The notes under the pieces are model-generated. The model did no database searches. It saw only the letters and a list, made by a program, of their open reading frames with translations, and was not told where the DNA came from. Of a DNA stretch of 64,000 nt, positions 9,342-18,271 are shown one piece after another (the first letter of the stretch is position 1; each line of letters opens with the position of its first letter). The DNA is from Vibrio kanaloae (lineage in GTDB: Bacteria; Pseudomonadota; Gammaproteobacteria; Enterobacterales; Vibrionaceae), in the NCBI RefSeq assembly GCF_024347535.1, contig NZ_AP025498.1, positions 434,001-498,000 on the forward strand, written 5' to 3'. The translations under genes and the position numbers were made by a program.

Positions 9342-9501
9342 CATGGTGCTTACATCACTTTCTCACAATAAAGCTTCGGGCTTAAACCCACTTTATTCTT
9401 GAACCCGCGAGAAAAGTAGAGTGGTTCAGAGTGGGCCTTGACTTTCAACTGCTTGTGTTCAACTGCCTGCATTCATGATTACTTTCAACGGAGCGTACCG
9501 G

Positions 9502-11568
9502 TTATTCCTGACTATTTACATTGTGCAGCGTTAGGATGAAAGTCATGCCTTGGTCTGGGTTGTTTTTCGCTATCAAAGTACCTTGCATATCACGCACGTT
9601 GTTGGCGGTGATTGCCAACCCGAGCCCCAAACCTTCGCCCATCTTTTTATTGGTATGGAAGGGTTCGAAGATAGTTTCGAGTTGGTCTTCTGAGACGCCG
9701 CAGCCATTGTCTTGAACCTTGATCACCACGCGTTGTTGTTCGGTGTGTGCGCTGACAATAATGGTGGCAGGCGTTTGATGGTTTGTGGCGTCAACGGCGT
9801 TTCTGATCAGGTTACCCAGCACTTGGCGAAGTCGTGCCTCTTCTCCCATCACCATCGAAATATTGGACGCGATACGTACTCGCATATCAATGTTTTTTAA
9901 CTCGGCTTGGTGAATTCTTAGGGTTTCTTGTAGCGCCTCTGTGAGAGAAACTGGGTAGGGGCTTTCCAGCCTTTTAAAGGCAAACGACTTCAACTGACTG
10001 GTCATGTTAGCCATTCGGTCGATGAGGCTCATTACTAAGTCCATGTTCGCTTTCAACAGTTTGGTCTCGCCTCTTTCCATCAGTAATTGATTGCTAGAAA
10101 GCAGAGTTTTTAGGCCGGTAAGCGGCTGATTAAGCTCATGAGTGATCGCACTCGACATGCGACCTAACGCTGCGAGCTTGCTTGATTCAACTAGCTCTTG
10201 CTGTGCATCTTTTAGATCTTGTGTTCGCTCTTCAACCCGCAGTTTTAGCGTTTTATTGGCGTTTTGCACCGCAATTTCCGCTTTCTTGCGTTTACTTATA
10301 TCGATCACCGTACACAGGTAATAAGTAGTGTCATGCCAAGGGAAAGCGCTAATAGAGAACAACACAGGAAAGTAGCTACCATCACTGCGTCTTGCCATGG
10401 TTTCGACACTGGTGATCTCGGCCAGTTCTTGGTGTTGTTCTAAATTTTTGAGCAGTTGAAGTGTGGTTGAATTTGGATTGCCCGCCTCAAAAAGTTGCCA
10501 CGCTTTGATGTTGCTGATCATTGAGTCGGACAGGGAAAAGTATTTCTTTGCCATCAGGTTGATATCGTGGATATGGCCGTATTTATCGATCAGTATTAAC
10601 CCAACATGCGTCTTATTGATCATCCTAGACAGTCGTTTCTCCGACTCTTCGATGAGCTTTTGGATTCGCAAATTGCTGAGCTTTTTCTGTCGTCTTTGAT
10701 AGAGGATAACCAACAATAACAGAACGAAAAGGCAGGCCACCGCCACGCTCCAACTTATCCAGTTAGTGGTTTGGTTGAGGCTAGTTAATGGGGTCAAATA
10801 GGTTAATCGCCAATTTAGATCGTCCAATTTGATCGATTGAATCAGGTAGTCCTTACCTTGTAGTTGCCATACTTGAATATGGGTTTGATCGTACAACTCG
10901 CGTTTTGTGGCTCTAGGCTGAGAATTGAAGGTGTCGTTGAACCAATCGGCACTCAATCGGTTATCACTAGAGAGGAAGAACTGATCTCGAGGGTTTTGAA
11001 ACAGTATAGCTTCACCATCGGCAAACCATTGATCGATAAGAAGCGATAAGTCGATTTGTACCGCAACAATACCCACCACATCGGATGCTCGATAAACCGG
11101 TGCCGCAATGAAGTAATCGGGTGTCACGCCTTTATTTTTGGTGACCACTGAGATAGCGCCACCTTGCTGGTGGATCTTAGACACAATCGTATTGGCGTTC
11201 TTTTTACTCAGCTTGCTCCTTTCGACACTGGAAACCAACAACTCACCTTCAGCAGAAAGTAGATACCACCCCTTGGTGTTGGCCGCTTTGTCTAATTGAA
11301 TTAGTTGTTTTTTAATGTGTTTTTGGAGGCGACTTTCTCCATCAATAAAACGAACGCTGGTTTCATCGTTCGTGACCAGATAAGGCAAATAGTAAAAACG
11401 TTTGAGTGTGCGTCTTGCTTCAGCAATGTACCCAAGAAAGCGTTGTTCTGCATAACGCTGAGCTTGCTCAAGCTTCCACTGGCTTATCCCATTTTTAGTG
11501 GCTAGCTGAACCAAACCAATTAACAAACAGGCGAACACGAACAGCCAATATCGATTATTTTTAACCAT
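9502..11568 (-). CDS. DctB-like membrane sensor histidine kinase
   Basis: 688 residues. One membrane segment near residues 8-25 and a second near 275-295 enclose a periplasmic double-Cache-like sensor domain. Then come a PAS domain (from about 320, LSRMINKTHVGLILIDKYG), a coiled coil, HisKA with the phospho-acceptor His in SSAITHELNQPLTGL, and HATPase_c with NLIRNAVDA, DNGCGV and GEGLGLGL. This is the DctB class that senses carboxylates. It is divergent from the sigma-54 response regulator, its probable partner, which in turn precedes a TRAP transporter. The likely ligand is the transported organic acid. Confidence 0.9.
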   Translation of the reverse strand: MVKNNRYWLFVFACLLIGLVQLATKNGISQWKLEQAQRYAEQRFLGYIAEARRTLKRFYYLPYLVTNDETSVRFIDGESRLQKHIKKQLIQLDKAANTKGWYLLSAEGELLVSSVERSKLSKKNANTIVSKIHQQGGAISVVTKNKGVTPDYFIAAPVYRASDVVGIVAVQIDLSLLIDQWFADGEAILFQNPRDQFFLSSDNRLSADWFNDTFNSQPRATKRELYDQTHIQVWQLQGKDYLIQSIKLDDLNWRLTYLTPLTSLNQTTNWISWSVAVACLFVLLLLVILYQRRQKKLSNLRIQKLIEESEKRLSRMINKTHVGLILIDKYGHIHDINLMAKKYFSLSDSMISNIKAWQLFEAGNPNSTTLQLLKNLEQHQELAEITSVETMARRSDGSYFPVLFSISAFPWHDTTYYLCTVIDISKRKKAEIAVQNANKTLKLRVEERTQDLKDAQQELVESSKLAALGRMSSAITHELNQPLTGLKTLLSSNQLLMERGETKLLKANMDLVMSLIDRMANMTSQLKSFAFKRLESPYPVSLTEALQETLRIHQAELKNIDMRVRIASNISMVMGEEARLRQVLGNLIRNAVDATNHQTPATIIVSAHTEQQRVVIKVQDNGCGVSEDQLETIFEPFHTNKKMGEGLGLGLAITANNVRDMQGTLIAKNNPDQGMTFILTLHNVNSQE

Positions 11569-11798
11569 TCTTGATTAAATCCTTTTAATTAGTTAGCTGT
11601 CTGTGTCTTTAAATGAGTGAGTGCGAAGCTTCACGGTTTTATGACTTGGAAGATGAAGTGTGGGACAAATTGAAGCTAACAAACATTACAAAACGGTTAA
11701 AGGAGTGTTATCCAAAGTGGGAGCTAGCTCCTTTTAGTCTGCGGTGTTTTTACATACCGTGGGCGACATTATTCAGATGTAAGCAGCGGAACAAAATT

Positions 11799-13139
11799 AT
11801 GCAGCGTATTGCTTTGATTGAAGATGATGCGATAGTGCGTCAAGCAACTAGCCAATGGCTACAGTTGGCGGGTTTTGATGTCACCGCATTTGAGATTGGA
11901 CAAGATGCATTAAACGCAATAGAGCTTGGTGATTTCCAAACCATCATTAGTGATGTGCGCTTGCCTGATATTGATGGGGTTGAGCTATTAGGACGGTTCA
12001 AAAAGCTTGTGCCAGACGTGCCAGTTATCTTGATTACAGGTCACGGTGATGTCGATATGGCGGTTAAGGCTTTACAGCAAGGTGCCTATGACTTCATTGA
12101 GAAGCCGTTTGATCCAGAACGCCTCTCTCAAACGGTCTCTGAAGCGGTAGATAAATTCCAAAGTGGCCAAGACAGGATCAGTCGCCAAAGCTATTTAGAT
12201 AATTTGAAGGGCATTGAACAGGTTCTGATTGGTCGCAGTAAAGTGATGTGTGGGTTGAGAGAGCAAATACACAAGGTAGCCTCGATTGATACCAACGTGA
12301 TTATTTATGGTGAAACTGGTTGTGGTAAGGAATTGGTTGCTTCTTGTTTACATGAATTTAGTCAGCGAAAACCTCATCCTTTTGTGCCACTAAACTGTGG
12401 CGCGATTCCAGAAAACCTATTTGAAAGTGAGCTGTTTGGCCATGAAGCCGGTGCGTTTACTGGAGCCGCCAAACGACGTATTGGTAAGCTAGAGTTTGCC
12501 GACAAGGGGACGGTGTTTCTTGATGAAATAGAGAGTATGCCGCTATCTATGCAGGTCAAAGTACTGCGGACCTTGCAAGATAATGTCGTTGAGCGTGTTG
12601 GTGGTAATCAGCAACAACATGTTGACTTGCGTGTGGTATCTGCTTCGAAAAGCGATTTACTCAATCACCCCGACTTTCGCCAAGATCTTTTCTACCGTTT
12701 GAATGTCGCGCAGCTGCATTTACCGCCGCTCAGTGAGCGAGAAGAAGATGCTCTTATTCTTTTCGAACATTTCACCCAGGAAGCCAATACTGAAACACGA
12801 ATTGCTAGTGAGGCTGATCGCTATGCTTTGTTGTCGTACTCGTGGCCAGGTAATGTGCGTGAGCTGCGCAATGTCGCGATTCGTTTTGCATTGGATGAAA
12901 GTCTGACAGTCGGTGATATTTTGGCGTATCGTCCTAACTCTGTTACGGAGTCCACCACTGCGGGTATCCCTTTGGCTGTCCAGGTTCAGAGCTTTGAGCG
13001 AAAAGTTATTCACGATGCGTTAGTGCGTTATCAAGGGCGTATCAATGATGTGATGCAAGACCTAGATTTACCACGCAGAACACTAAACCAAAAAATGGTC
13101 CGTTATGCATTGAACCGAAGTGACTATGTCGACTCTTAG
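11799..13139 (+). CDS. DctD-like sigma-54-dependent response regulator
   Basis: 446 residues from the ATG at 11799; the open frame extends 62 codons upstream, but that extension has no domain and no good ribosome-binding site. Receiver: acidic pair in LIEDDA, phospho-acceptor Asp in IISDVRLPD, Lys in IEKPFD. AAA+ domain: Walker A GETGCGKE, GAFTGA for sigma-54 contact, Walker B GTVFLDEI. The Fis-type HTH is at the C terminus (RINDVMQDLDLPRRTLNQKM). It would activate the TRAP operon, which has a sigma-54 promoter at 13387-13402. Confidence 0.92.
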   Translation: MQRIALIEDDAIVRQATSQWLQLAGFDVTAFEIGQDALNAIELGDFQTIISDVRLPDIDGVELLGRFKKLVPDVPVILITGHGDVDMAVKALQQGAYDFIEKPFDPERLSQTVSEAVDKFQSGQDRISRQSYLDNLKGIEQVLIGRSKVMCGLREQIHKVASIDTNVIIYGETGCGKELVASCLHEFSQRKPHPFVPLNCGAIPENLFESELFGHEAGAFTGAAKRRIGKLEFADKGTVFLDEIESMPLSMQVKVLRTLQDNVVERVGGNQQQHVDLRVVSASKSDLLNHPDFRQDLFYRLNVAQLHLPPLSEREEDALILFEHFTQEANTETRIASEADRYALLSYSWPGNVRELRNVAIRFALDESLTVGDILAYRPNSVTESTTAGIPLAVQVQSFERKVIHDALVRYQGRINDVMQDLDLPRRTLNQKMVRYALNRSDYVDS

Positions 13140-13460
13140 TGAACCGTTTAACTGTCGTTATTAATGATGACTGATGAGCAAGAAATGGCTCATTGTTTAT
13201 TTATCAATTTATTAACATTGATCACGCAAATGTAACGCAGTGTGATGTAACCCCTTTATGAGGGTGTTAATTACGGCTTTGGATAAGCAAAAAACAGCTC
13301 ATGTAATCGCTGTCAAATAAGCAATATTTTGCCTATTCCAAATGGTTTTTTTATGTAATGTAAACCATATCAATAACTTACCTTGTTGGCATTGTGCTTG
13401 CTATCTAGCTTTTGTTGTTAACAAAAATATAACGTGAATAACTCTACATGGAGAGTAACA
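13140..13460 (+). other. Regulatory region before the TAXI-TRAP operon
   Basis: 321 bp without a gene. Besides the sigma-54 promoter it holds two small inverted repeats that could be activator sites: ACAGC / GCTGT spaced by 10 nt (around 13296-13315) and GCAATATTTTGC at about 13321-13332. Both lie 55-90 bp upstream of the promoter, a usual place for enhancer-type binding sites. Confidence 0.45.
13387..13402 (+). promoter_or_regulatory. Sigma-54 promoter of the TAXI-TRAP operon
   Basis: TGGCATTGTGCTTGCT matches the -24/-12 consensus TGGCAC-N5-TTGCW with one change; GG and GC are separated by exactly 10 bp. The -12 GC lies 59 nt before the receptor start codon. The adjacent GAFTGA-containing activator supports the call. 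Confidence 0.85.
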
Positions 13461-14474
13461 ATGAAATACAACAAGTTAGTTAAAACTTTAGCGATCGCAA
13501 TGGCCTCTATTGGCCTTATCGGCAACGCTTCAGCACAAGAAGAGCGCAGCTACATTTTAGCGACGGCCTCAACGGGTGGGACTTACTATCCGGTTGGTGT
13601 GGCCTTAGCAACTTTGAGTAAAGTTAAGCTTGCGCCTAAGCAGCACTTTTCTTTGGCGGCTATCAGCTCTGCTGGATCCGGTGAGAACGTAAAGTTGTTA
13701 AATGAGAACGAAGCTCAGTTTGCCATTTTACAAGGTTTGTATGGCGCGTGGGCGTGGCAAGGGCTTGGTCCATATGAGAAGTCAGGCAGTCAAAAGCAAC
13801 TGCGTTCAGTCTCTATGCTATGGCAAAATGTTGAGCATTTCATTGTTCGTTCTGATCTGACAGAAACGGGCACCATGACTGATTTGAAGAACTTGAATGG
13901 TAAAAAGTTTTCTATTGGTAAGAAAAACTCAGGAACAGAGAATTCAGGTCGTCAAATTATGCGAGGCCTTTCCATAGACCCAGAACAATTTAAACTCGCC
14001 TTTATGGGTTATGGTGGCAGTGCGAGCGCATTACAAAATGGCACTATTGATGGCATGAATACGCCAGCTGGTGTACCAGTCGGGGCGGTTACTCAAGCAT
14101 TTGCGGCCTTAGGTGAAGACATTCAAATCTTGTCGTTTACCGATGCGCAAATCAAACAAGCGAACGGCGATTACAATATCTGGACAAAATATGAGATCCC
14201 AGCAAACACTTATCCAGGTGTCGATCAGCCGATTACCACTATCGCACAACCTAACTTTCTAGCGGTTCGTGAAGACATCTCTGAAGAGGATGTGTATCAG
14301 CTCACCAAAGCTATCTATGAAAACCTACCTTTCTTACAAGGTATCCACAAAGCAACCAAAGCAATGGCACTTGAGAAAGGGATCGCAGGCCTTCCTGTTC
14401 CGCTTCACCCAGGCGCTGCACGTTACTACCAAGAAGTGGGCATCGAGATCCCTTCTGAGTTGATCGTCAACTAG
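13461..14474 (+). CDS. TRAP transporter solute receptor, TAXI family
   Basis: 337 residues from the ATG preceded by GGAGAG. Signal peptide with cleavage after NASA (near residue 24). The mature start SYILATASTGGTYYPVG and the segment MGYGGSASALQNGTIDGM are typical of the TAXI family (TRAP-associated extracytoplasmic immunogenic proteins). It binds an organic acid in the periplasm and delivers it to the fused permease encoded next. Family members have been linked to alpha-ketoglutarate or glutamate-like ligands; the lhgO gene at the end of the operon suggests a five-carbon hydroxy- or keto-diacid, which is inference. Confidence 0.9.
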   Translation: MKYNKLVKTLAIAMASIGLIGNASAQEERSYILATASTGGTYYPVGVALATLSKVKLAPKQHFSLAAISSAGSGENVKLLNENEAQFAILQGLYGAWAWQGLGPYEKSGSQKQLRSVSMLWQNVEHFIVRSDLTETGTMTDLKNLNGKKFSIGKKNSGTENSGRQIMRGLSIDPEQFKLAFMGYGGSASALQNGTIDGMNTPAGVPVGAVTQAFAALGEDIQILSFTDAQIKQANGDYNIWTKYEIPANTYPGVDQPITTIAQPNFLAVREDISEEDVYQLTKAIYENLPFLQGIHKATKAMALEKGIAGLPVPLHPGAARYYQEVGIEIPSELIVN

Positions 14475-14669
14475 CTTACCTGTTGTCAGGTAACTATTGG
14501 CTTATGAGCCATTGGTTTATGAACTATTGCTCTATGAACTAACGGTTTGCCATCAACTACCCCCTTCGTGACTTAATTGCTGGTGCACGTTCGCTCAAGA
14601 ATGTGTTCGTGCGCCTCTTCACTTTATGGATATTCTCTTCGTGTTTGCTGCGGAGAGCAGGAGTTTTCT

Positions 14670-16847
14670 ATGAGCGATTCGCTGCAGCAGGAACTGAAAA
14701 AATTTGAACTGCCGACCCGAACGGATTTCCCGTGGGTAGGCAAAGCGATAACGACAATGGGTGTGATACTCTCGCTGTTACACATTTGGTTTAATACCTT
14801 ATCGACCTTGCCAGAGCTTTGGATCTCAGCGACTCACTTCGCGGGTTTTGCGATCATTTGTGCACTTTGGTATCCGGCTCATATCTCGCTTAAAAAGAGC
14901 AAAGTAGCTTTAGCGGTCGATATCGGAATCGCTTTAGCGGCTCTGGCTTGCCTTATCTATATTCCCTTTGCCGAAGATGCGCTTTATGAGCGAGGCGTGA
15001 AGTTTATCGCCAGTGATTGGTTCTTCTCTATCTTGGCGATTGCGATTGTTATTGAGCTGATTCGCCGTACTATGGGCTGGTTTATTCCGGTGCTTATCTT
15101 GGTGTGTTTGAGCTATGTGGTGCTTTGGGGGCAATGGACCAGTGGCATCTTCCACTTCCCGGGCTTGAGCCTTGAGACTTTGCTTTATCGAAGCTTTTAT
15201 TCTTCAGAAGGGATGTTCGGTTCTATCTCGAGAATAAGTTGGACCTTCGTGTTCATGTTCATCCTATTTGGCGCATTTTTAGTGCGATCGGGTGTCGGTG
15301 ATTACATCATTGATGTGTCTCGCGCGGCGGCGGGCAAAGTGATTGGTGGCCCCGGTTTCATTGCGGTGATTGGCTCTGGCTTGATGGGATCGGTGTCGGG
15401 CTCTAGCGTGGCAAATACGGTATCCACTGGCGTGATCAGTATTCCGTTGATGCAAAAAGCAGGCTTCCCTTCGCGTTTTGCGGCAGGTGTTGAAGCCGCT
15501 GCATCGACGGGCGGGCAGTTGATGCCACCTGTGATGGGGGCGGGCGCGTTTATCATGGCGTCTTACACGCAAATCCCTTATGTCGATATCATTGCGGTTT
15601 CCTTCTTACCTGCGCTTATCTACTTTTTGTCTGTGGCTTTTTTCGTGCGTATTGAAGCGAAGCGTAGTGGTGTACAGAAGGTGGTTTCAGGGTGTGAACC
15701 GTTGTTGAAGGTGCTACTTTCAGGATGGCACAACCTGATCCCACTAGCGGTGTTGGTAACCTTGTTGGTGAAAGGCTTTACGCCGACTTACGCGGCGGGT
15801 ATCTCTATCCTGTCTGTAGTCGTGGCTTCATGGTTCTCTAAAAATCATAAAATGGGTCCAAAAGCGATCATTGAAGCGCTTTCTCAAGGAGCGAAAAACA
15901 TGGCGACGACGGCAGTATTGTTGGTGGGTATTGGTCTCGTTATCAACGTGATCAGCACCACCGGAATTGGTAACACTTTCTCGTTGATGATCAACAGTTG
16001 GGCGAATGGCGACTTGCTCATCATGATTGCTTTGATCGCACTCGCTTCTTTGATTCTGGGTATGGGCTTACCAGTAACGGCGGCTTATATCGTGCTGGGC
16101 ACTTTGTCGGCTCCGGCTTTATATAAACTGATTGCTGAAAGCCAGTTGCTTGACCTGTTGGTATCGGGCCAGTTACCTGAACAGGCGAAAGCCATCTTTA
16201 TGTTGGCGGCACCAGACAAGTTAGATTTATTGAATGCACCAATGGCACTTGAAACAGCAAAAGAGATGATTGCTTTAGTGCCTGCTGATTTTGTGGAAAC
16301 GCTGCTTGAGCAAAGCCTCGGCCTAGAAGCGATTAGCCTTGCACTGCTTTCTGCACACTTGATCATCTTCTGGCTATCGCAAGACAGCAACGTGACACCG
16401 CCAGTTTGTTTGACTGCATTTGCGGCAGCGACTATCGCTAAAACACCACCAATGAGAACAGGTTTAATGGCTTGGAAGATCGCCAAAGGTTTATACCTAG
16501 TACCGTTGCTGATTGCCTACACTAATTTAGTGAGCTGGGATATTGTCTCGGTACTGGTAACGGGTGGTTTTGCTATTGTTGGCACTTACGCGTTTATCGC
16601 GGCAATTGAGGGTTACCTAGAAAGTGAAATCAATGTGATGACTCGAGTCGTGTTAGTAGTGCTTGGCGTGGCCTTGGTGTGGCCTGATGTTTCAGTCGTA
16701 ATTCGCTTAGTGTGTGTTGCTTTGTTTGTCGGTATTTTTATTCACAGTGGTCGCAAATACGATGCTAACAAAGTGAAAAGAGAATCGAAAAACGAGGAAG
16801 AAACTAAACCTCAAACCGAGTCTAGAACGGTCGCTTCTTCCCTATAA
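14670..16847 (+). CDS. TRAP transporter permease, fused small and large subunits (DctQM type)
   Basis: 725 residues from the ATG with CAGGAG upstream; the frame is open for 31 more codons but these look non-coding. A four-helix DctQ-like part (about residues 15-160) is joined to a DctM-like part of twelve or more helices. GLMGSVSGSSVANTVSTGVISIPLM and STGGQLMPPVMGAGAFIMA are the conserved re-entrant motifs, repeated in the second half as LGMGLPVTAAYIVLG and DSNVTPPVCLTAFAAA. A charged tail ends the protein. Fused permeases are the rule for TAXI systems. It imports the receptor-bound acid using an ion gradient. Confidence 0.93.
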   Translation: MSDSLQQELKKFELPTRTDFPWVGKAITTMGVILSLLHIWFNTLSTLPELWISATHFAGFAIICALWYPAHISLKKSKVALAVDIGIALAALACLIYIPFAEDALYERGVKFIASDWFFSILAIAIVIELIRRTMGWFIPVLILVCLSYVVLWGQWTSGIFHFPGLSLETLLYRSFYSSEGMFGSISRISWTFVFMFILFGAFLVRSGVGDYIIDVSRAAAGKVIGGPGFIAVIGSGLMGSVSGSSVANTVSTGVISIPLMQKAGFPSRFAAGVEAAASTGGQLMPPVMGAGAFIMASYTQIPYVDIIAVSFLPALIYFLSVAFFVRIEAKRSGVQKVVSGCEPLLKVLLSGWHNLIPLAVLVTLLVKGFTPTYAAGISILSVVVASWFSKNHKMGPKAIIEALSQGAKNMATTAVLLVGIGLVINVISTTGIGNTFSLMINSWANGDLLIMIALIALASLILGMGLPVTAAYIVLGTLSAPALYKLIAESQLLDLLVSGQLPEQAKAIFMLAAPDKLDLLNAPMALETAKEMIALVPADFVETLLEQSLGLEAISLALLSAHLIIFWLSQDSNVTPPVCLTAFAAATIAKTPPMRTGLMAWKIAKGLYLVPLLIAYTNLVSWDIVSVLVTGGFAIVGTYAFIAAIEGYLESEINVMTRVVLVVLGVALVWPDVSVVIRLVCVALFVGIFIHSGRKYDANKVKRESKNEEETKPQTESRTVASSL

Positions 16848-16873
16848 TTAAAAGGATTGAATGTAGGAATATT

Positions 16874-18088
16874 ATGAATTCAATATACGACTATATTATT
16901 GTTGGTGGCGGCATTGTTGGTGTATCGACCGCGTGGCAATTGCAACAAGCTCACCCCGATAAAAGTATTCTTTTAGTGGAAAAAGAGCGTGGCTTCGCGC
17001 AGCATCAAACTGGCCATAATAGTGGGGTGATTCATGCTGGCGTTTACTACGCTCCGGGCAGTTTAAAGGCGGATTTTTGTAAGCGTGGCGTCGAGCGCAC
17101 CATCGCCTTTTGTGGCCAACACGATATTCCTGTCGAAAACTGCGGTAAGTTGTTGGTTGCAACCAATGAGCAGGAAGTAGAGCGAATGAACGCGCTCTAT
17201 CAGCGTTGTCAGGACAACGATATTGATGTCGATCTCTTGGATCAAGCGCAGCTAAAACTTGCTGAGCCGAACATCACGGGCTTGGGCGCGATTTATGTCA
17301 AAACCACCAGTATTGTGGATTATAAAAAAGTGACTGAAGTGATGGCTCAAGAATTTGTTGAAGCGGGTGGCAAGCTCAGCCTTGGCACTGAAGTGGTCAT
17401 GGCGGATGAACAAGCAGATGAGGTCCAGTTAACTTGCAAAGTAGATGGTCAGACTCTCCAACTCAATAGCCGGTTCTTGATCACGTGCTCAGGTTTGATG
17501 GCTGACAGAATGACCAGCATGCTAGGCATTGAAACTGACTTCCAGATTGTCCCATATCGAGGTGAGTACTATCAGTTGGACGTGAAACACAACCAAGTGG
17601 TGAATCATCTAATTTATCCTATTCCAGACCCTGAACTGCCTTTCTTGGGTGTGCACTTAACACGTATGATTGATGGCTCCGTAACAGTAGGGCCAAATGC
17701 AGTTCAAGGCTGGAAGAGAGAAGGTTATGGCAAGCTTAACTTTAGCTTTAAGGACACTTGTCAGATGCTGAGCTTTGCGGGTTTTTGGAAAGTGACTGCG
17801 AATAATCTAAAAACCGGTTTGGTCGAGTTTAAAAACTCGTGGTGGAAGCCGGGTTATCTAAAGTTAGTGAACAAATATTGCCCGAGCATTACGGTTGATG
17901 ATTTTAAGCCTTACCCTGCGGGGATTCGTGCTCAAGCGGTGCTCAAAGATGGCACCTTAGTTCATGATTTTCTGTTTGCCGAAAGCCCAAGAAGTTTGCA
18001 CGTGTGTAATGCACCATCGCCAGCTGCGACCTCTGCAATGCCGATTGGTGAATATATTTGCACCAAGGTGATGAAAAAGACGGCTTGA
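16874..18088 (+). CDS. lhgO: L-2-hydroxyglutarate oxidase / dehydrogenase
   Basis: 404 residues. The N-terminal dinucleotide motif DYIIVGGGIVGVSTAWQL binds FAD; HNSGVIHAGVYYAPGSLKA is the LhgO (YgaF) signature, and PSPAATSAMPIGEYI closes the FAD domain. It oxidises L-2-hydroxyglutarate to 2-oxoglutarate and passes electrons to the membrane quinone pool. The gene starts 26 nt after the TRAP permease, so it is in the same sigma-54 driven operon and probably acts on the imported compound or its derivative. Confidence 0.9.
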   Translation: MNSIYDYIIVGGGIVGVSTAWQLQQAHPDKSILLVEKERGFAQHQTGHNSGVIHAGVYYAPGSLKADFCKRGVERTIAFCGQHDIPVENCGKLLVATNEQEVERMNALYQRCQDNDIDVDLLDQAQLKLAEPNITGLGAIYVKTTSIVDYKKVTEVMAQEFVEAGGKLSLGTEVVMADEQADEVQLTCKVDGQTLQLNSRFLITCSGLMADRMTSMLGIETDFQIVPYRGEYYQLDVKHNQVVNHLIYPIPDPELPFLGVHLTRMIDGSVTVGPNAVQGWKREGYGKLNFSFKDTCQMLSFAGFWKVTANNLKTGLVEFKNSWWKPGYLKLVNKYCPSITVDDFKPYPAGIRAQAVLKDGTLVHDFLFAESPRSLHVCNAPSPAATSAMPIGEYICTKVMKKTA

Positions 18089-18130
18089 TGATAACTTAAG
18101 AGCATTGATCGAATTTTTCTCCGCAGACAA

Positions 18131-18182
18131 TAAAAAATCCGCGAGCTCTATTCTATTTAGGAGCGAACTCGTGGATTTTTTT
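18131..18182 (+). terminator. Terminator after lhgO
   Basis: AAAAAATCCGCGAGCTC pairs with GAACTCGTGGATTTTTT over 17 positions with two wobble or mismatch pairs, ending in a T run. The A run on the left arm lets it work on both strands for the convergent aminopeptidase gene. Confidence 0.85.
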
Positions 18183-18271
18183 AACTTTGTCTATTTAACC
18201 TAGAGAATATTTCTACCTAACAAACATGTCTGGTGCTCGGTGGCACTTGTATGAGTGATGGTTTACAAGGC

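Noticed and set aside
15279..16486. Several open frames antisense to the TRAP permease gene
   Set aside because: They lack ribosome-binding sites and families, and arise from the hydrophobic codon pattern of the permease.
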